Assembly (NCBI GenBank): GCA_964517605.1
Contig: CAZFCE010000001.1
Span: 186,001-250,000 of the forward strand
DNA: 64,000 nt
Reading direction: 5' to 3'
Origin: J095 sp964517605
Lineage (GTDB): Bacteria; Chloroflexota; Anaerolineae; 4572-78; J111
Positions within the stretch are counted from its first letter, which is position 1; the number at the start of each line of letters is the position of its first letter. The notes beneath the pieces were generated by a model. That model was not told the DNA's origin and searched no databases. It saw only the letters and a program-made list of their open reading frames with translations. A program made the position numbers and the translations under genes. Shown here piece by piece: positions 52,306 to 60,361 of this stretch.

Positions 52306-53173
52306 TTATCAGGTGATGTCAGAATTAAATTTTTTAGCTTATCCTCACTATCGAAGCCGGGTTATTGCCGTAGCCAGCGGTAAAGGCGGTGTGGGTAAAA
52401 CCAACGTGGCCGTAAATTTGGGGCTGGCTTTGGCCCGCCGCAACCTGCGGGTGGCCCTGCTGGATGCCGATTTGGGCACCGCCAACGCCGATATTGTGCT
52501 GGGGTTGCAGCCGCGTTACCACCTGCACCACGTCATCACCGGGCAGAAAAAGCTATCTGAGATTATTGTGGAAGCGCCGTTTGGCTTAAAAGTAATCCCC
52601 GGCGCGTCGGGGTTGCCGGAACTGGCCGATTTGCCCCAGCAGCAGCGCGAAACTTTGCTGCATCACCTGCTGGTGCTGGATGGCGTGGTTGATTTACTGC
52701 TGATTGACACCGGCGCGGGCGTGGATAACCGGGTTATTCAGTTTATTCACGCCGCAGGCGAAGTGCTGGTAGTCACCACGCCCGAACCCACCGCCATTAC
52801 CGATGCCTACGCCCTGATTAAAATTCTGCACGGTTCGCACGTGCCGGTGACTATCCGGGTGGTGGTGAACAGCGTGCGCAACCGGGCCGAAGGCGAAGCC
52901 GCCGGGCGCAAACTGGCCGCGGTAGCGCATCAATTTTTAGGCCGCGACATTGAAATTTTAGGCATTTTACCCTACGACGATATGGTGCCACGCGCCGTAA
53001 GTACCCAAACCCCGCTGCTGTTGGGCTTTCCCCGGTCGCCGGCGGCGCAGGCCATTACCCAACTGAGTGAACAACTGTGGACCGGACTGGCGCCGGTGGC
53101 CAAAACCGGGCCGGGCGGCATTGGCGCGTTTCTCAAACGGATGTTGCTGATAAAACCGGAAGCTGCGGCCTAA
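52295..53173 (+). CDS. flhG: MinD/ParA-like flagellar number regulator FlhG
   Basis: 292 residues from the ATG at 52295, supported by AGGAGG 8 bp upstream; the open frame runs back to 52199 inside flhF. It has the deviant Walker A SGKGGVGKTNVAVNLG, DADLGTANADIVLG, LLLIDTGAGVDNRVI (Walker B) and TTPEPTAITDAYALIK. FlhG (YlxH) stimulates FlhF GTPase and limits flagellar number. The first 20 residues are short and lack the DQAxxLR helix that stimulates FlhF in longer proteins, so this activity may differ. Confidence 0.93.
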   Translation: MVLDYQVMSELNFLAYPHYRSRVIAVASGKGGVGKTNVAVNLGLALARRNLRVALLDADLGTANADIVLGLQPRYHLHHVITGQKKLSEIIVEAPFGLKVIPGASGLPELADLPQQQRETLLHHLLVLDGVVDLLLIDTGAGVDNRVIQFIHAAGEVLVVTTPEPTAITDAYALIKILHGSHVPVTIRVVVNSVRNRAEGEAAGRKLAAVAHQFLGRDIEILGILPYDDMVPRAVSTQTPLLLGFPRSPAAQAITQLSEQLWTGLAPVAKTGPGGIGAFLKRMLLIKPEAAA

Positions 53174-53185
53174 GGAGGAACAACC

Positions 53186-53512
53186 GTGGAGCATTATCAA
53201 TCCGATTGGGTATTTGACATCGCTTTAAGAGTTGCCGTGATCATTTGCCTGGCTACGCTGGCAATGGCGCTGTACGTGGGGGTTGGCCCCATTACGGCAG
53301 TATTCAGAAGCGGCACGGCTTTTGCCGTATTTGCCATACTCGGTTGGGCCGCCGCGCTGGTGTGGAAAGTGCCGGAACCGGAACCAGAGCCGGAACCTGA
53401 GCTTGAAGCCCAAAACCAAAACGAAGAAGAGAAAGAAAACAAAGAAGTTGCCGAAAAAGTATCCGCCACTGTTCGGATGGAACCGCAACCGGCAACCGCC
53501 GCGCTGGAATAA
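53186..53512 (+). CDS. Small membrane protein of the flh-fliA operon, unknown
   Basis: 108 residues starting at a GTG at 53186 with AAGGAGGAA 9 bp upstream. Two hydrophobic segments (about 12-32 and 42-60) are followed by a run of Pro-Glu repeats and an acidic/lysine-rich cytosolic tail. No family is recognised. Its position between flhG and fliA, where other phyla keep cheB/cheA/cheW or ylxF-like genes, suggests a motility role, but nothing in the sequence proves it. Confidence 0.6.
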   Translation: MEHYQSDWVFDIALRVAVIICLATLAMALYVGVGPITAVFRSGTAFAVFAILGWAAALVWKVPEPEPEPEPELEAQNQNEEEKENKEVAEKVSATVRMEPQPATAALE

Positions 53513-53592
53513 TTTTGCCCGGAAAACAAGGTTTGCCGGTAGTAAGGTGGGTCATCCGGCAGTAGCCGGTAACACATAAGGACGATGAAGTA

Positions 53593-54405
53593 ATGGACAA
53601 CGTAGCAGAATTGTGGCAACTGTACAGAACCAAAAATGACCGCCGCGCCCGCGAAGCATTGATTTTGCACTACACCAAACTGGTTAAATACGTGGTTGGC
53701 CGGCTGGTGATTGGGCTGCCCCCCAGCCTGCAATACGAAGATTTGGTGGGGTACGGCACGCTGGGGCTAATCGAGGCGGTGGATCGGTTTAATCCCAACC
53801 ACGGCGTAACGTTTGCCACCTATGCCGTTACCCGCATTCGCGGCCAAATCATCGATTCGTTGCGCTCAATGGATTTATTGCCGCGCTCGGTGTACCGGCA
53901 CAACCGCGAAATTGAAAGCGCCATTGCTTTTTTAAGCCAGGAACTGGGCCGCTCGCCCAGCGATGATGAAATCGCCGCGCAATTAAATATTTCAGTGGAG
54001 CAATATTACAGTTGGTTGGGCGACATCAATTTTGTAATGGTGTCGCTGGATCAATCGCAGGTTTTTGATAACGGCGAAGAAACCAACCTGTACGGCTCGT
54101 TGGAGGATACCCGCATGCCAACCCCATCCCAACAAGTAGACGACCAGGAAATGATGGCCGAACTGGCCACGGCCATTAAAAAGCTACCCGAACGCGAACA
54201 ACTGATGATCTCAATGTATTACACCGATGGCCTGACGATGAAAGAAATTGGGCAGGTGCTGGACGTGTCCGAATCGCGGGTGAGCCAAATCCACGCGCGG
54301 GCTATGCTCACGCTGCGCAGCCTTATTAAAAACCGAACCGAACCGAACCCGGTTATTTACCAAAGGAGAGGAAACCATGCTTCAGTATTCGTTACTGCTG
54401 GTTGA
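53593..54405 (+). CDS. fliA: Flagellar sigma factor FliA (sigma-28)
   Basis: 270 residues. Regions 1.2-2 (VKYVVGRLVIGLPPSLQYEDLVGYGTLGLIEAVDRFNPNHGVTFATYAVTRIRGQIIDSLRSMDLLPRSVYRH), region 3 (ELGRSPSDDEIAAQLNIS) and region 4 (LPEREQLMISMYYTDGLTMKEIGQVLDVSESRVSQIHARAMLTLR) are all present. It is close to SigD of Bacillus and FliA. It should read late flagellar promoters such as the one at 57975-58002 before flgM, whose product is its anti-sigma factor. Confidence 0.97.
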   Translation: MDNVAELWQLYRTKNDRRAREALILHYTKLVKYVVGRLVIGLPPSLQYEDLVGYGTLGLIEAVDRFNPNHGVTFATYAVTRIRGQIIDSLRSMDLLPRSVYRHNREIESAIAFLSQELGRSPSDDEIAAQLNISVEQYYSWLGDINFVMVSLDQSQVFDNGEETNLYGSLEDTRMPTPSQQVDDQEMMAELATAIKKLPEREQLMISMYYTDGLTMKEIGQVLDVSESRVSQIHARAMLTLRSLIKNRTEPNPVIYQRRGNHASVFVTAG

Positions 54406-55531
54406 GGTGGTGCTGCTGGGCGCAACCGCCTACATTTACTGGAATACCCGTAAACTGGCCGAAAACTCCAACAATCAGCCCGCGCCGTTATCGCAAAACG
54501 GCTGGCAAAGCCAGGTTTCGGTTTCGGAAATGACGCAAGATGTGGCCAAACTGGTTTCGGAATTGCAGGCGGTGGCCGGCTCTACCCGCGATGACCTGTT
54601 ACGCCAGCGCACCGATTTGCAAACAACGCTCCAAAAAGCCGAGGCGCTGGTGGTAGAACTGCGCCTGTTAATTAACCGCGCCGAAACCGTGCCCGCGCCC
54701 GTGCCGCAGGTTCCCGCCGTTCAATTTGTGGCAGTGCAGCCTCAGCCTCAACCTCAACCACAACCCCAGCTTCCGGCTCAACCGGCGGCTCCGGTGGTGT
54801 TTGAGCCATTGCCGCTGCCGGCGGCGCTCCCCGCTGCGCCGGTTGCGCCCGTGGTCGCTCCGCCGGTGGTGGCCGAACCGCCCGCGCCGGCCCAACCGGC
54901 GCAACTACCGGTGCCGGAACTGGCGTATTCGCCCAACCATTTTGGTGAATTTTTGCAATTGAGCGGCTGCGGGCGCGAGGTTGTAACCCTGGCTACCGGC
55001 CACGCTCAGGAATTTATGGCCTGGTTTACCGCTCAGTTTGGCAGCAAAGCCGTTGCCAATAATTACATTGACCCCGAATATCTGGGCCAATACCTGGATT
55101 ACATGGAAAAACAACAGGTTGACCCCGATATCATCAAGCGGCGGTTTATTGCCCTCAAAGCTTACCTCAATTGGGTTAACAACATTTCCCAACTCGATGC
55201 CGCCGATGCTCAACCAGAACCGCCCGCCGCGCCGGAGCCGGAAGCCCAACCCCAGCTTCAACCTCAACCTCAATTCCAGCCGGCCCAGTTTAGTGTGATC
55301 ACCGCCGCCCCGCCTCAAACCGAACGCGAAGCCCTGCTTGGCCCGCTGCCGGTTGAGCCGGAGCCGGTGGCAGAAGAGCAACCCCGTTCCGGGGCCGAGC
55401 GCTACCGGGCCGTCTTTTCGCTGGCCGAGCAGGGGTTGGATCAACTGGCTATTGCCGCCAAAACCGGCCTGGAACAGGAAGCCGTCCGCATGATGCTGGT
55501 AATGGGGCGGTCGGCGTATGCCGGTTTGTAA
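54377..55531 (+). CDS. Membrane-anchored protein at the SwrB position, with core-binding-like and HTH-like domains
   Basis: 384 residues. An N-terminal membrane helix (about 3-22) precedes a coiled coil (50-100) and a Pro/Gln-rich linker. Residues about 188-272 (HAQEFMAWFTAQFG, YLGQYLDYMEKQQVDPDIIKRRFIALKAYLNWVN) closely resemble the SAM-like core-binding domain of tyrosine recombinases, without any catalytic domain. After a second linker, the C-terminal 40 residues (VFSLAEQGLDQLAIAAKTGLEQEAVRMML) are an HTH-like end as in DUF2802/DUF6115 and SwrB, which occupies this place after sigD in Bacillus. The start overlaps fliA by 29 bp and has AGGAGAGG upstream. Confidence 0.6.
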   Translation: MLQYSLLLVEVVLLGATAYIYWNTRKLAENSNNQPAPLSQNGWQSQVSVSEMTQDVAKLVSELQAVAGSTRDDLLRQRTDLQTTLQKAEALVVELRLLINRAETVPAPVPQVPAVQFVAVQPQPQPQPQPQLPAQPAAPVVFEPLPLPAALPAAPVAPVVAPPVVAEPPAPAQPAQLPVPELAYSPNHFGEFLQLSGCGREVVTLATGHAQEFMAWFTAQFGSKAVANNYIDPEYLGQYLDYMEKQQVDPDIIKRRFIALKAYLNWVNNISQLDAADAQPEPPAAPEPEAQPQLQPQPQFQPAQFSVITAAPPQTEREALLGPLPVEPEPVAEEQPRSGAERYRAVFSLAEQGLDQLAIAAKTGLEQEAVRMMLVMGRSAYAGL

Positions 55532-55550
55532 GATTTAGCCTTTCAACCCG

Positions 55551-55577
55551 GATGTGATATAGTGGCACCATCACATC
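55551..55577. repeat. 8-bp inverted repeat around a -10-like sequence
   Basis: GATGTGAT at 55551-55558 and ATCACATC at 55570-55577 are perfect inverted copies, separated by 11 bp. A TGA + TATAGT sequence (55557-55562) lies within it, 29 bp before the ATG of the LPXTG gene. It could be an operator or an RNA hairpin next to the ribosome site. No tandem boxes precede it. Confidence 0.45.
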
Positions 55578-55590
55578 TCTGGAGGAATGC

Positions 55591-56232
55591 ATGAAAGCTT
55601 TAAAGTGGTCGGTGTATTTGGCAGTAGCAATAGTGTTGTTAGGCGTAACCGGATTGTGGTCAACTGCGGCTGCAAACGGCGCGCCTGTCAAAATATATCT
55701 TAATTATTTGCCGGAGCTTTCAAATTATGGCTCTACCAGCGCCAAAGGCGAAGCCGAAGTAAGCATTGGCGAAGCCTGGGTTCAAATTAAAGCCGAAGGG
55801 TTGCCGCAGCTTGATGGCGTTAAGTATGAAGCCTGGCTGGTAACTGCCGATAACAAACAAATGATCAGCCTGGGCAAGTTTAAAAGCGATGCCGATGGCA
55901 AGGTGGATTACAACGCCGAGTTTGAGGATATTCCGGTGTTGGAGTACCGCTATTTTGTAATCAGCGTTGAACCCGAACCCGACCCCGACCCGGCTACCGC
56001 CGATGCGCGGCGCACCATTGCCGGCGTGTTCCCCAATACCCACCTTGAGGTGGTGAGCGGCACGCCCACGCCCACGCTGGCCCCCGGCCTTACGCCCACT
56101 CCCAGCGCCCCCGAAGGGCTGCCGGTTACGGGCGGGGCCGCCGGCAATTCTGCGGCGGTGATTGCGGTGTTGTTGGGGTTGGGGGCGGCTTTGGTAGGGG
56201 CCGGGCTGGTGGTAAAACGCCGCCTGACGTAA
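55591..56232 (+). CDS. LPXTG-type surface protein in the flagellar operon
   Basis: 213 residues. An N-terminal signal peptide (about 1-28) is followed by a compact beta-domain (about 30-130) whose pattern YEAWLVTADNKQMISLGKFKSDADGKVDY resembles the extracytoplasmic part of RskA-like anti-sigma factors. A Thr/Pro-rich spacer follows. The C-terminus is a sortase signal: LPVTGG at residue 177, a hydrophobic helix and the basic end KRRLT. Covalent attachment to the wall by a sortase is expected. A wall-anchored protein between the fliA and flgF genes is unusual. The AGGAG site lies 8 bp before the ATG. Confidence 0.75.
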   Translation: MKALKWSVYLAVAIVLLGVTGLWSTAAANGAPVKIYLNYLPELSNYGSTSAKGEAEVSIGEAWVQIKAEGLPQLDGVKYEAWLVTADNKQMISLGKFKSDADGKVDYNAEFEDIPVLEYRYFVISVEPEPDPDPATADARRTIAGVFPNTHLEVVSGTPTPTLAPGLTPTPSAPEGLPVTGGAAGNSAAVIAVLLGLGAALVGAGLVVKRRLT

Positions 56233-56249
56233 GTAAATGGAGGTAATCT

Positions 56250-57005
56250 ATGATTAGAGGTTTGTACACGGCTGCCGCCGGTATGCTTTCAAACATGCTG
56301 CGGCACGAGAGCATCATCCAGAATTTATCCAACGTGCGCACCATTGGCTACAAAGCCGACCGCGCCACGGTTAAGGATTTTCCGTCGCTGTTGTTAACCC
56401 AGGTGTACAAGGATGAATCCGGCGCCGAAATTGGCACGGCGGGCACGGGCGTGGCGTTATCCAAAGTGGTAACCAACTTTGAATCCGGCCCGCTGAAACA
56501 AACCGATATCCCGCTGGATTTTGCCGTGGACGGCGAAGGCTTCTTTCGGGTGCAAACCCAGGATGGCGTTCGCTACACCCGCAACGGCCAGTTTCACCGC
56601 GATAGCGATGGCCGGCTGGTTGACTCTAACGGCAACCTGGTGCTGGGGCGGGGGGGCAGCCCGATTACGTTGCCCGCCGGCCAGCTTACGGTTTCGCTCA
56701 ACGGGCAGGTGTTTGTGGATGAAACCCAGGTGGGCGAACTGGCCCTGGCCCAATTTACCAATAAGGATGATATTCTCAAGGTAAACGAAACCCTGTTTAC
56801 CGGCCGTGATGGGGCGCAGCCGCAACTGATGACGGCAGCCCAAACCAGAATCTATCAGGGTTATCTGGAAGACTCAAACGTTGACAGCAGCCAGTCCATC
56901 ACCGAAATGATGAGCGTGCTGCGGGCCTACGAAGCCAGCCAGCGCATGTTGCGTTACCAGGACCAAATCAACGAACAAACCGTTAGCGAATTGGGGAGGA
57001 TCTAA
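56250..57005 (+). CDS. flgF: Flagellar rod protein, FlgF/FlgG family
   Basis: 251 residues. MIRGLYTAAAGMLSNMLRHESIIQNLSNVRTIGYKADRATV, DFAVDGEGFFRVQTQDGVRYTRNGQF and the C-terminal GYLEDSNVDSSQSITEMMSVLRAYEASQRMLRYQDQINEQTVSELGRI define a rod/hook protein of the FlgF/FlgG (FlhO/FlhP) group. I call it FlgF because the next gene has the stronger FlgG features; the two could be proximal and distal rod in either order. The canonical NNLAN is replaced by QNLSN. The next gene starts on its last base. Confidence 0.85.
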   Translation: MIRGLYTAAAGMLSNMLRHESIIQNLSNVRTIGYKADRATVKDFPSLLLTQVYKDESGAEIGTAGTGVALSKVVTNFESGPLKQTDIPLDFAVDGEGFFRVQTQDGVRYTRNGQFHRDSDGRLVDSNGNLVLGRGGSPITLPAGQLTVSLNGQVFVDETQVGELALAQFTNKDDILKVNETLFTGRDGAQPQLMTAAQTRIYQGYLEDSNVDSSQSITEMMSVLRAYEASQRMLRYQDQINEQTVSELGRI

Positions 57006-57787
57006 TGCCGTCAATTTCACTGTCTGCGTTATTGCATGTATCCCGATCCGGGTTGCTCACCCAACAAACCGGCATGGACGTAACCGCCAATAATATTGCC
57101 AACATTAACACCACCGGTTATAAATACAACCGGGCCGAGTTTCAGGAATTGCTCAACGAGCGGCTGCAAGAACCCCCCAAAGGCGATAACCGCGCCGCCG
57201 GAGAAGCTGCCGGCGCCCGGTTGATTGGTAACCCGTTAATGTTTAGCCAGGGCGTAATTGAACACACCGATTACCAGTGGGATTTGGCCATTCAGGGCGA
57301 TGGCTTTTTTCAGGTGCGGTTGGCCGATGGCACCCTGGCTTACACCCGTGATGGCACGTTTAAACTTGATGGTGAAGGCCGGGTGGTAAACTCCAACGGC
57401 GATTACTTTGTCCCGGAAATCACCATTCCCCCCGACGCCGAAGAAACCATGATCAACGGCAAAGGCGAGGTGATGGTGCGCCGCCGTGGCGAACTTGAAC
57501 CCCAGGTGTTGGGCACCATCAACCTGGCCAAATTTATCAACCCCTCCGGCCTGGAATCAATTGGGCAAAATATGTTTATACCCTCTACCGCCTCTGGGCC
57601 GCTGCAAGTGGGGCAAGCCGGCAGCAATGGCTACGGCACCATCATCAGTTCGGCGCTCGAACAATCCAACGTTGATTTGAGCAACGAAGTGACCGATATG
57701 ATCAGCGCCCAGCGCGCCTACTCCATGATTGCCCGCGCCCTGAGCACCACCGATGAAATGCTGGGGCTGGCTACCCAAATCCGATAA
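57005..57787 (+). CDS. flgG: Flagellar distal rod protein FlgG
   Basis: 260 residues. The motif MDVTANNIANINTTGYKYNRAEFQELLNERLQEP (about 24-57) is typical of FlgG, as are LAIQGDGFFQVRLADGTLAYTRDGTFKLDGEGRVVNSNG and the C-terminal LEQSNVDLSNEVTDMISAQRAYSMIARALSTTDEMLGLATQIR. The first 20 residues (MPSISLSALLHVSRSGLLTQ) differ from the usual MIRSLWTAATGM start. It forms the distal rod. It ends the fliR-to-flgG operon, before a strong palindrome. Confidence 0.9.
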   Translation: MPSISLSALLHVSRSGLLTQQTGMDVTANNIANINTTGYKYNRAEFQELLNERLQEPPKGDNRAAGEAAGARLIGNPLMFSQGVIEHTDYQWDLAIQGDGFFQVRLADGTLAYTRDGTFKLDGEGRVVNSNGDYFVPEITIPPDAEETMINGKGEVMVRRRGELEPQVLGTINLAKFINPSGLESIGQNMFIPSTASGPLQVGQAGSNGYGTIISSALEQSNVDLSNEVTDMISAQRAYSMIARALSTTDEMLGLATQIR

Positions 57788-57846
57788 AACCGTAAAAAAG
57801 TGCCGGCTACGCTGCCAGGCGTGGCCGGCTAAAATATCACGTCGTC

Positions 57847-57917
57847 AAAAAAAATTATCAGGACGTGAAAAAAAATTATCAGGACGTGAAAAAATTTTTT
57901 CACGCCCTGATAATTTT
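57847..57917. repeat. Two perfect 21-bp direct repeats plus an inverted copy, likely terminator
   Basis: A 21-bp unit (A8 then TTATCAGGACGTG) occurs twice in tandem at 57847-57867 and 57868-57888. An inverted copy follows at 57895-57917, so bases 57872-57894 and 57895-57917 form a 23-bp palindrome with one mismatch (A versus G) and an A6/T6 centre. It can end transcription after flgG; the two direct copies could compete for the same partner arm. The rest of the 271-bp gap holds the sigma-28 promoter. Confidence 0.7.
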
Positions 57918-57974
57918 GTGGCTATTCTAGCCAATTTGGGCTATAAATCCGCCGGTTGTAACCCCCAAAACCCC

Positions 57975-58002
57975 TAAAGTTTGTAACCCGCCTTGCCGAT
58001 AA
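57975..58002 (+). promoter_or_regulatory. Sigma-28 (FliA) promoter of the flgM operon
   Basis: TAAAGTTT at 57975-57982 and GCCGATAA at 57995-58002 are exact copies of the flagellar sigma -35 and -10 elements, separated by 12 bp where 11 is usual. The flgM ATG is 56 bp downstream of the -10, with AGAGG before it. This is the only intergenic site of this kind I find in the window. Confidence 0.9.
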
Positions 58003-58058
58003 CCTTACTGACAGAAGAAAAAACGGTTAAACTCGACCTAATAAAAGAGGAACGTCTG

Positions 58059-58349
58059 ATGATTGATAAAATTCAACATAGCTTACCCACAGGCTACACC
58101 AATGGGCTAAATAATCTGGATGGTAAGCTCGGAGCAGTTTCAACCGAAAAAGTGCCGCAGGTTTCAAAATCGGCTGAAGTCAGTATCTCGGATGATGCGC
58201 TGGCCATGCAACGAATTATGCAGGCCGTGAAAGATGCGCCGGACATCCGCACTGACCTGGTACAAAAAATTAAAGGCCAAATCGAGGCCGGTACCTACAA
58301 GGTTGATGCAAACCAACTTGCGGCGCAACTGCTCCCATTTATGAAATAA
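58059..58349 (+). CDS. flgM: Anti-sigma-28 factor FlgM
   Basis: 96 residues from the ATG at 58059, preceded by AGAGG; an in-frame start at 57993 lies within the promoter and is rejected. The C-terminal half (KSAEVSISDDALAMQRIMQAVKDAPDIRTDLVQKIKGQIEAGTYKVDANQLAAQLLPFM) is the sigma-binding FlgM domain, and the N-terminus is disordered. It holds FliA inactive until exported through the finished hook. It starts the flgM-flgN-flgK-flgL unit under a sigma-28 promoter, giving autoregulation. Confidence 0.95.
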   Translation: MIDKIQHSLPTGYTNGLNNLDGKLGAVSTEKVPQVSKSAEVSISDDALAMQRIMQAVKDAPDIRTDLVQKIKGQIEAGTYKVDANQLAAQLLPFMK

Positions 58350-58369
58350 CCGAATAAAGGAGGGTGGTT

Positions 58370-58882
58370 ATGGCGCACAACGAATATGCATCGGTTGAGG
58401 AATTACAACGCCTGCTCACCGACGAAGCCGACGGCTACCGCCAACTGGTAGAGCTTACCCGGCGGGAACATGCGGCTTTGCAGCAGGAAAACCTGGCCGA
58501 ACTGGCGGCCACGGTTCAGGGCAAACAATCGTTATTGCCCCAGCTAAAACAGTGGGAAAGTATCCGGGAACAGCTAGTAGCCCGGCTGTCTGGTGAATTT
58601 AACCTGCCAACAACGGCAACGCTTTCTGATTTAATTGAACGGCTGGATGGCGCTATTGCCCGCAACCTGGCGGCGTTGCGGCAAGAGTTTGTGGTGATGA
58701 TGGAGCAGTTGCTCCGGCTTAACCAAACCAATCACCTTATGCTCCAGGCCGGGCTGGTGCGGGTTGACGCCACCTTTGATTACCTGGCTTCTCTGGCGGC
58801 CCCGCCCGATGGTTACTACACCGCGCGCGGTATTGGCCACACTCCGGCTACCACCGGCAATGTTCTAAACTGGGAAGCGTAA
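58370..58882 (+). CDS. flgN: Flagellar export chaperone FlgN
   Basis: 170 residues from the ATG at 58370 with AAGGAGGG upstream; a GTG six bases earlier is less likely. The protein is all-helical: ELQRLLTDEADGYRQLVELTRREHAALQQENLAELAATVQGKQSLLPQL is the conserved N-terminal coiled coil. FlgN binds the C-termini of FlgK and FlgL in the cytoplasm and delivers them to FlhA. Both client genes follow immediately. Confidence 0.9.
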   Translation: MAHNEYASVEELQRLLTDEADGYRQLVELTRREHAALQQENLAELAATVQGKQSLLPQLKQWESIREQLVARLSGEFNLPTTATLSDLIERLDGAIARNLAALRQEFVVMMEQLLRLNQTNHLMLQAGLVRVDATFDYLASLAAPPDGYYTARGIGHTPATTGNVLNWEA

Positions 58883-58883
58883 C

Positions 58884-60344
58884 ATGTTATCCACATTTGG
58901 TAGTCTCAACACCTCATTACAAACGCTGCAAACCATGCAACTGGCCATTCAGGTCAGTTCGCATAACGTGTCCAACGCCAACACCGACGGCTATTCCCGC
59001 CAAAAAGCCGTGTTGACGCCCGGCCAACCCTACACCGTGCCTTCCATGAACCGGTACAGCCCGTATGGGCAGGTAGGCACCGGCGTAACGGTTGAAAAAA
59101 TGCAGCGCTTCCGCGACAGTTTTCTCGATAGCCAAATCCGGCAGGAAAGCCTTAGCCGCGATAGCTGGCAGGTACGCCAGGACGTGCTGCAACAAGCCGA
59201 GGTCATCTGGAATGAACCATCCGACACCGCGCTCAACAATCAAATGAGCGCCTTTTGGACGGCCTGGCAAGACCTGGCGGCCACGCCCAGCGAAGCCGCT
59301 ACCCGCGCCAACCTGGTCGGCGCTGCCGACGATTTGGCCGTTACCCTTAACAGCACTTACCAGCAGTTTTCTGATTTGCGGGCCGATTTGGATACCCAGG
59401 TAGCCAACCACGTTGGCTCCATCAACGACCTGGCCACGCAAATTGCCGGCCTCAATAAACAAATCCGCGAGGTACAGGGCATCGGCCAGCAACCCAACGA
59501 CCTGCGCGACCAGCGCGACCAGTTGCTCACCGAATTATCCGGCTACATCAACGTGGACATCCACGAGAGTGAAAGCGGCACGGTAATGGTCAGCCTGGGC
59601 GGCAAGTTGCTGGTAATGGATGAAGTTGCCTCCAAACTCCGGGCAGAGGATGACCCCACCAACGGCATGCTTAACCGCGTGGTGTGGGACGACACCGGCC
59701 AGGTGGTTAATATAACCGGCGTGCCGCTGGCCGGCGGCCTCTCGTCGGATGCCGAAGACCTGTTGGGCGGCAAGTTGGGCGGCGTGCTGGTGGCCCGCGA
59801 TAAACTCATCCCCGCCGAACAGAGCCGGCTGGACAGCATTGCCAAAACGCTGATTACCCAGGTTAACGCGCTGCACCGCAACGGCGTGGGGCTGGATGGC
59901 TCAACCGGGCTGGACTTTTTCTCCGGCACCGGCGCAAGCGATATTGCCGTGAACAGCGTTATCTCCGGCGATACCAATAAATTGGCCGCCGCCGCCGATG
60001 CCGCCTCGCTGCCCGGCGATGGCAGCAACGCCCTGGCAATTGCTCAACTGGCTAACAGCAAATTAATGAACAGCGGCACCGCCACCATCAACGAATATTT
60101 TCAGGCAGGCATTGCCCAACTGGGGCAAAACGCCAAACAAGCCGGGGTAATGGTAGAAAACCAGGATTTGCTGGTGCAACACCTGTCGGACCGGCAAGAG
60201 GCGTTGGCCGGTGTGTCGCTGGATGAAGAAACGGCTAACCTGTTGCAATATCAGCACACCTACGAAGCCGCGTCGCGGGTAATGACCACGGTTGACGAAA
60301 TGTTGGATGTGATAATCAATAAAATGGGGCTGGTTGGCCGGTAG
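58884..60344 (+). CDS. flgK: Hook-filament junction protein FlgK
   Basis: 486 residues. The N-terminus (FGSLNTSLQTLQTMQLAIQVSSHNVSNANTDGYSRQKAVL, GTGVTVEKMQRFRDSFLDSQIRQES) and the C-terminus (VSLDEETANLLQYQHTYEAASRVMTTVDEMLDVIINKMGLVGR) are diagnostic. The middle contains LRDQRDQLLTELSGYINVDIHE. It joins hook and filament as the first junction layer. It starts 2 bp after flgN. Confidence 0.96.
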   Translation: MLSTFGSLNTSLQTLQTMQLAIQVSSHNVSNANTDGYSRQKAVLTPGQPYTVPSMNRYSPYGQVGTGVTVEKMQRFRDSFLDSQIRQESLSRDSWQVRQDVLQQAEVIWNEPSDTALNNQMSAFWTAWQDLAATPSEAATRANLVGAADDLAVTLNSTYQQFSDLRADLDTQVANHVGSINDLATQIAGLNKQIREVQGIGQQPNDLRDQRDQLLTELSGYINVDIHESESGTVMVSLGGKLLVMDEVASKLRAEDDPTNGMLNRVVWDDTGQVVNITGVPLAGGLSSDAEDLLGGKLGGVLVARDKLIPAEQSRLDSIAKTLITQVNALHRNGVGLDGSTGLDFFSGTGASDIAVNSVISGDTNKLAAAADAASLPGDGSNALAIAQLANSKLMNSGTATINEYFQAGIAQLGQNAKQAGVMVENQDLLVQHLSDRQEALAGVSLDEETANLLQYQHTYEAASRVMTTVDEMLDVIINKMGLVGR

Positions 60345-60361
60345 TAAAGGATAGGTGACTT

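Noticed and set aside
53513..53592. Possible separate promoter before fliA
   Set aside because: No tandem boxes, sigma-28 site or clear -10/-35 pair; fliA is more simply read from the fliR operon.
55551..55577. CRP-like site (TGTGA...TCACA) near a class III cyclase gene
   Set aside because: The half-sites are 13 bp apart, not the 6 bp of CRP sites. I keep it only as an inverted repeat.
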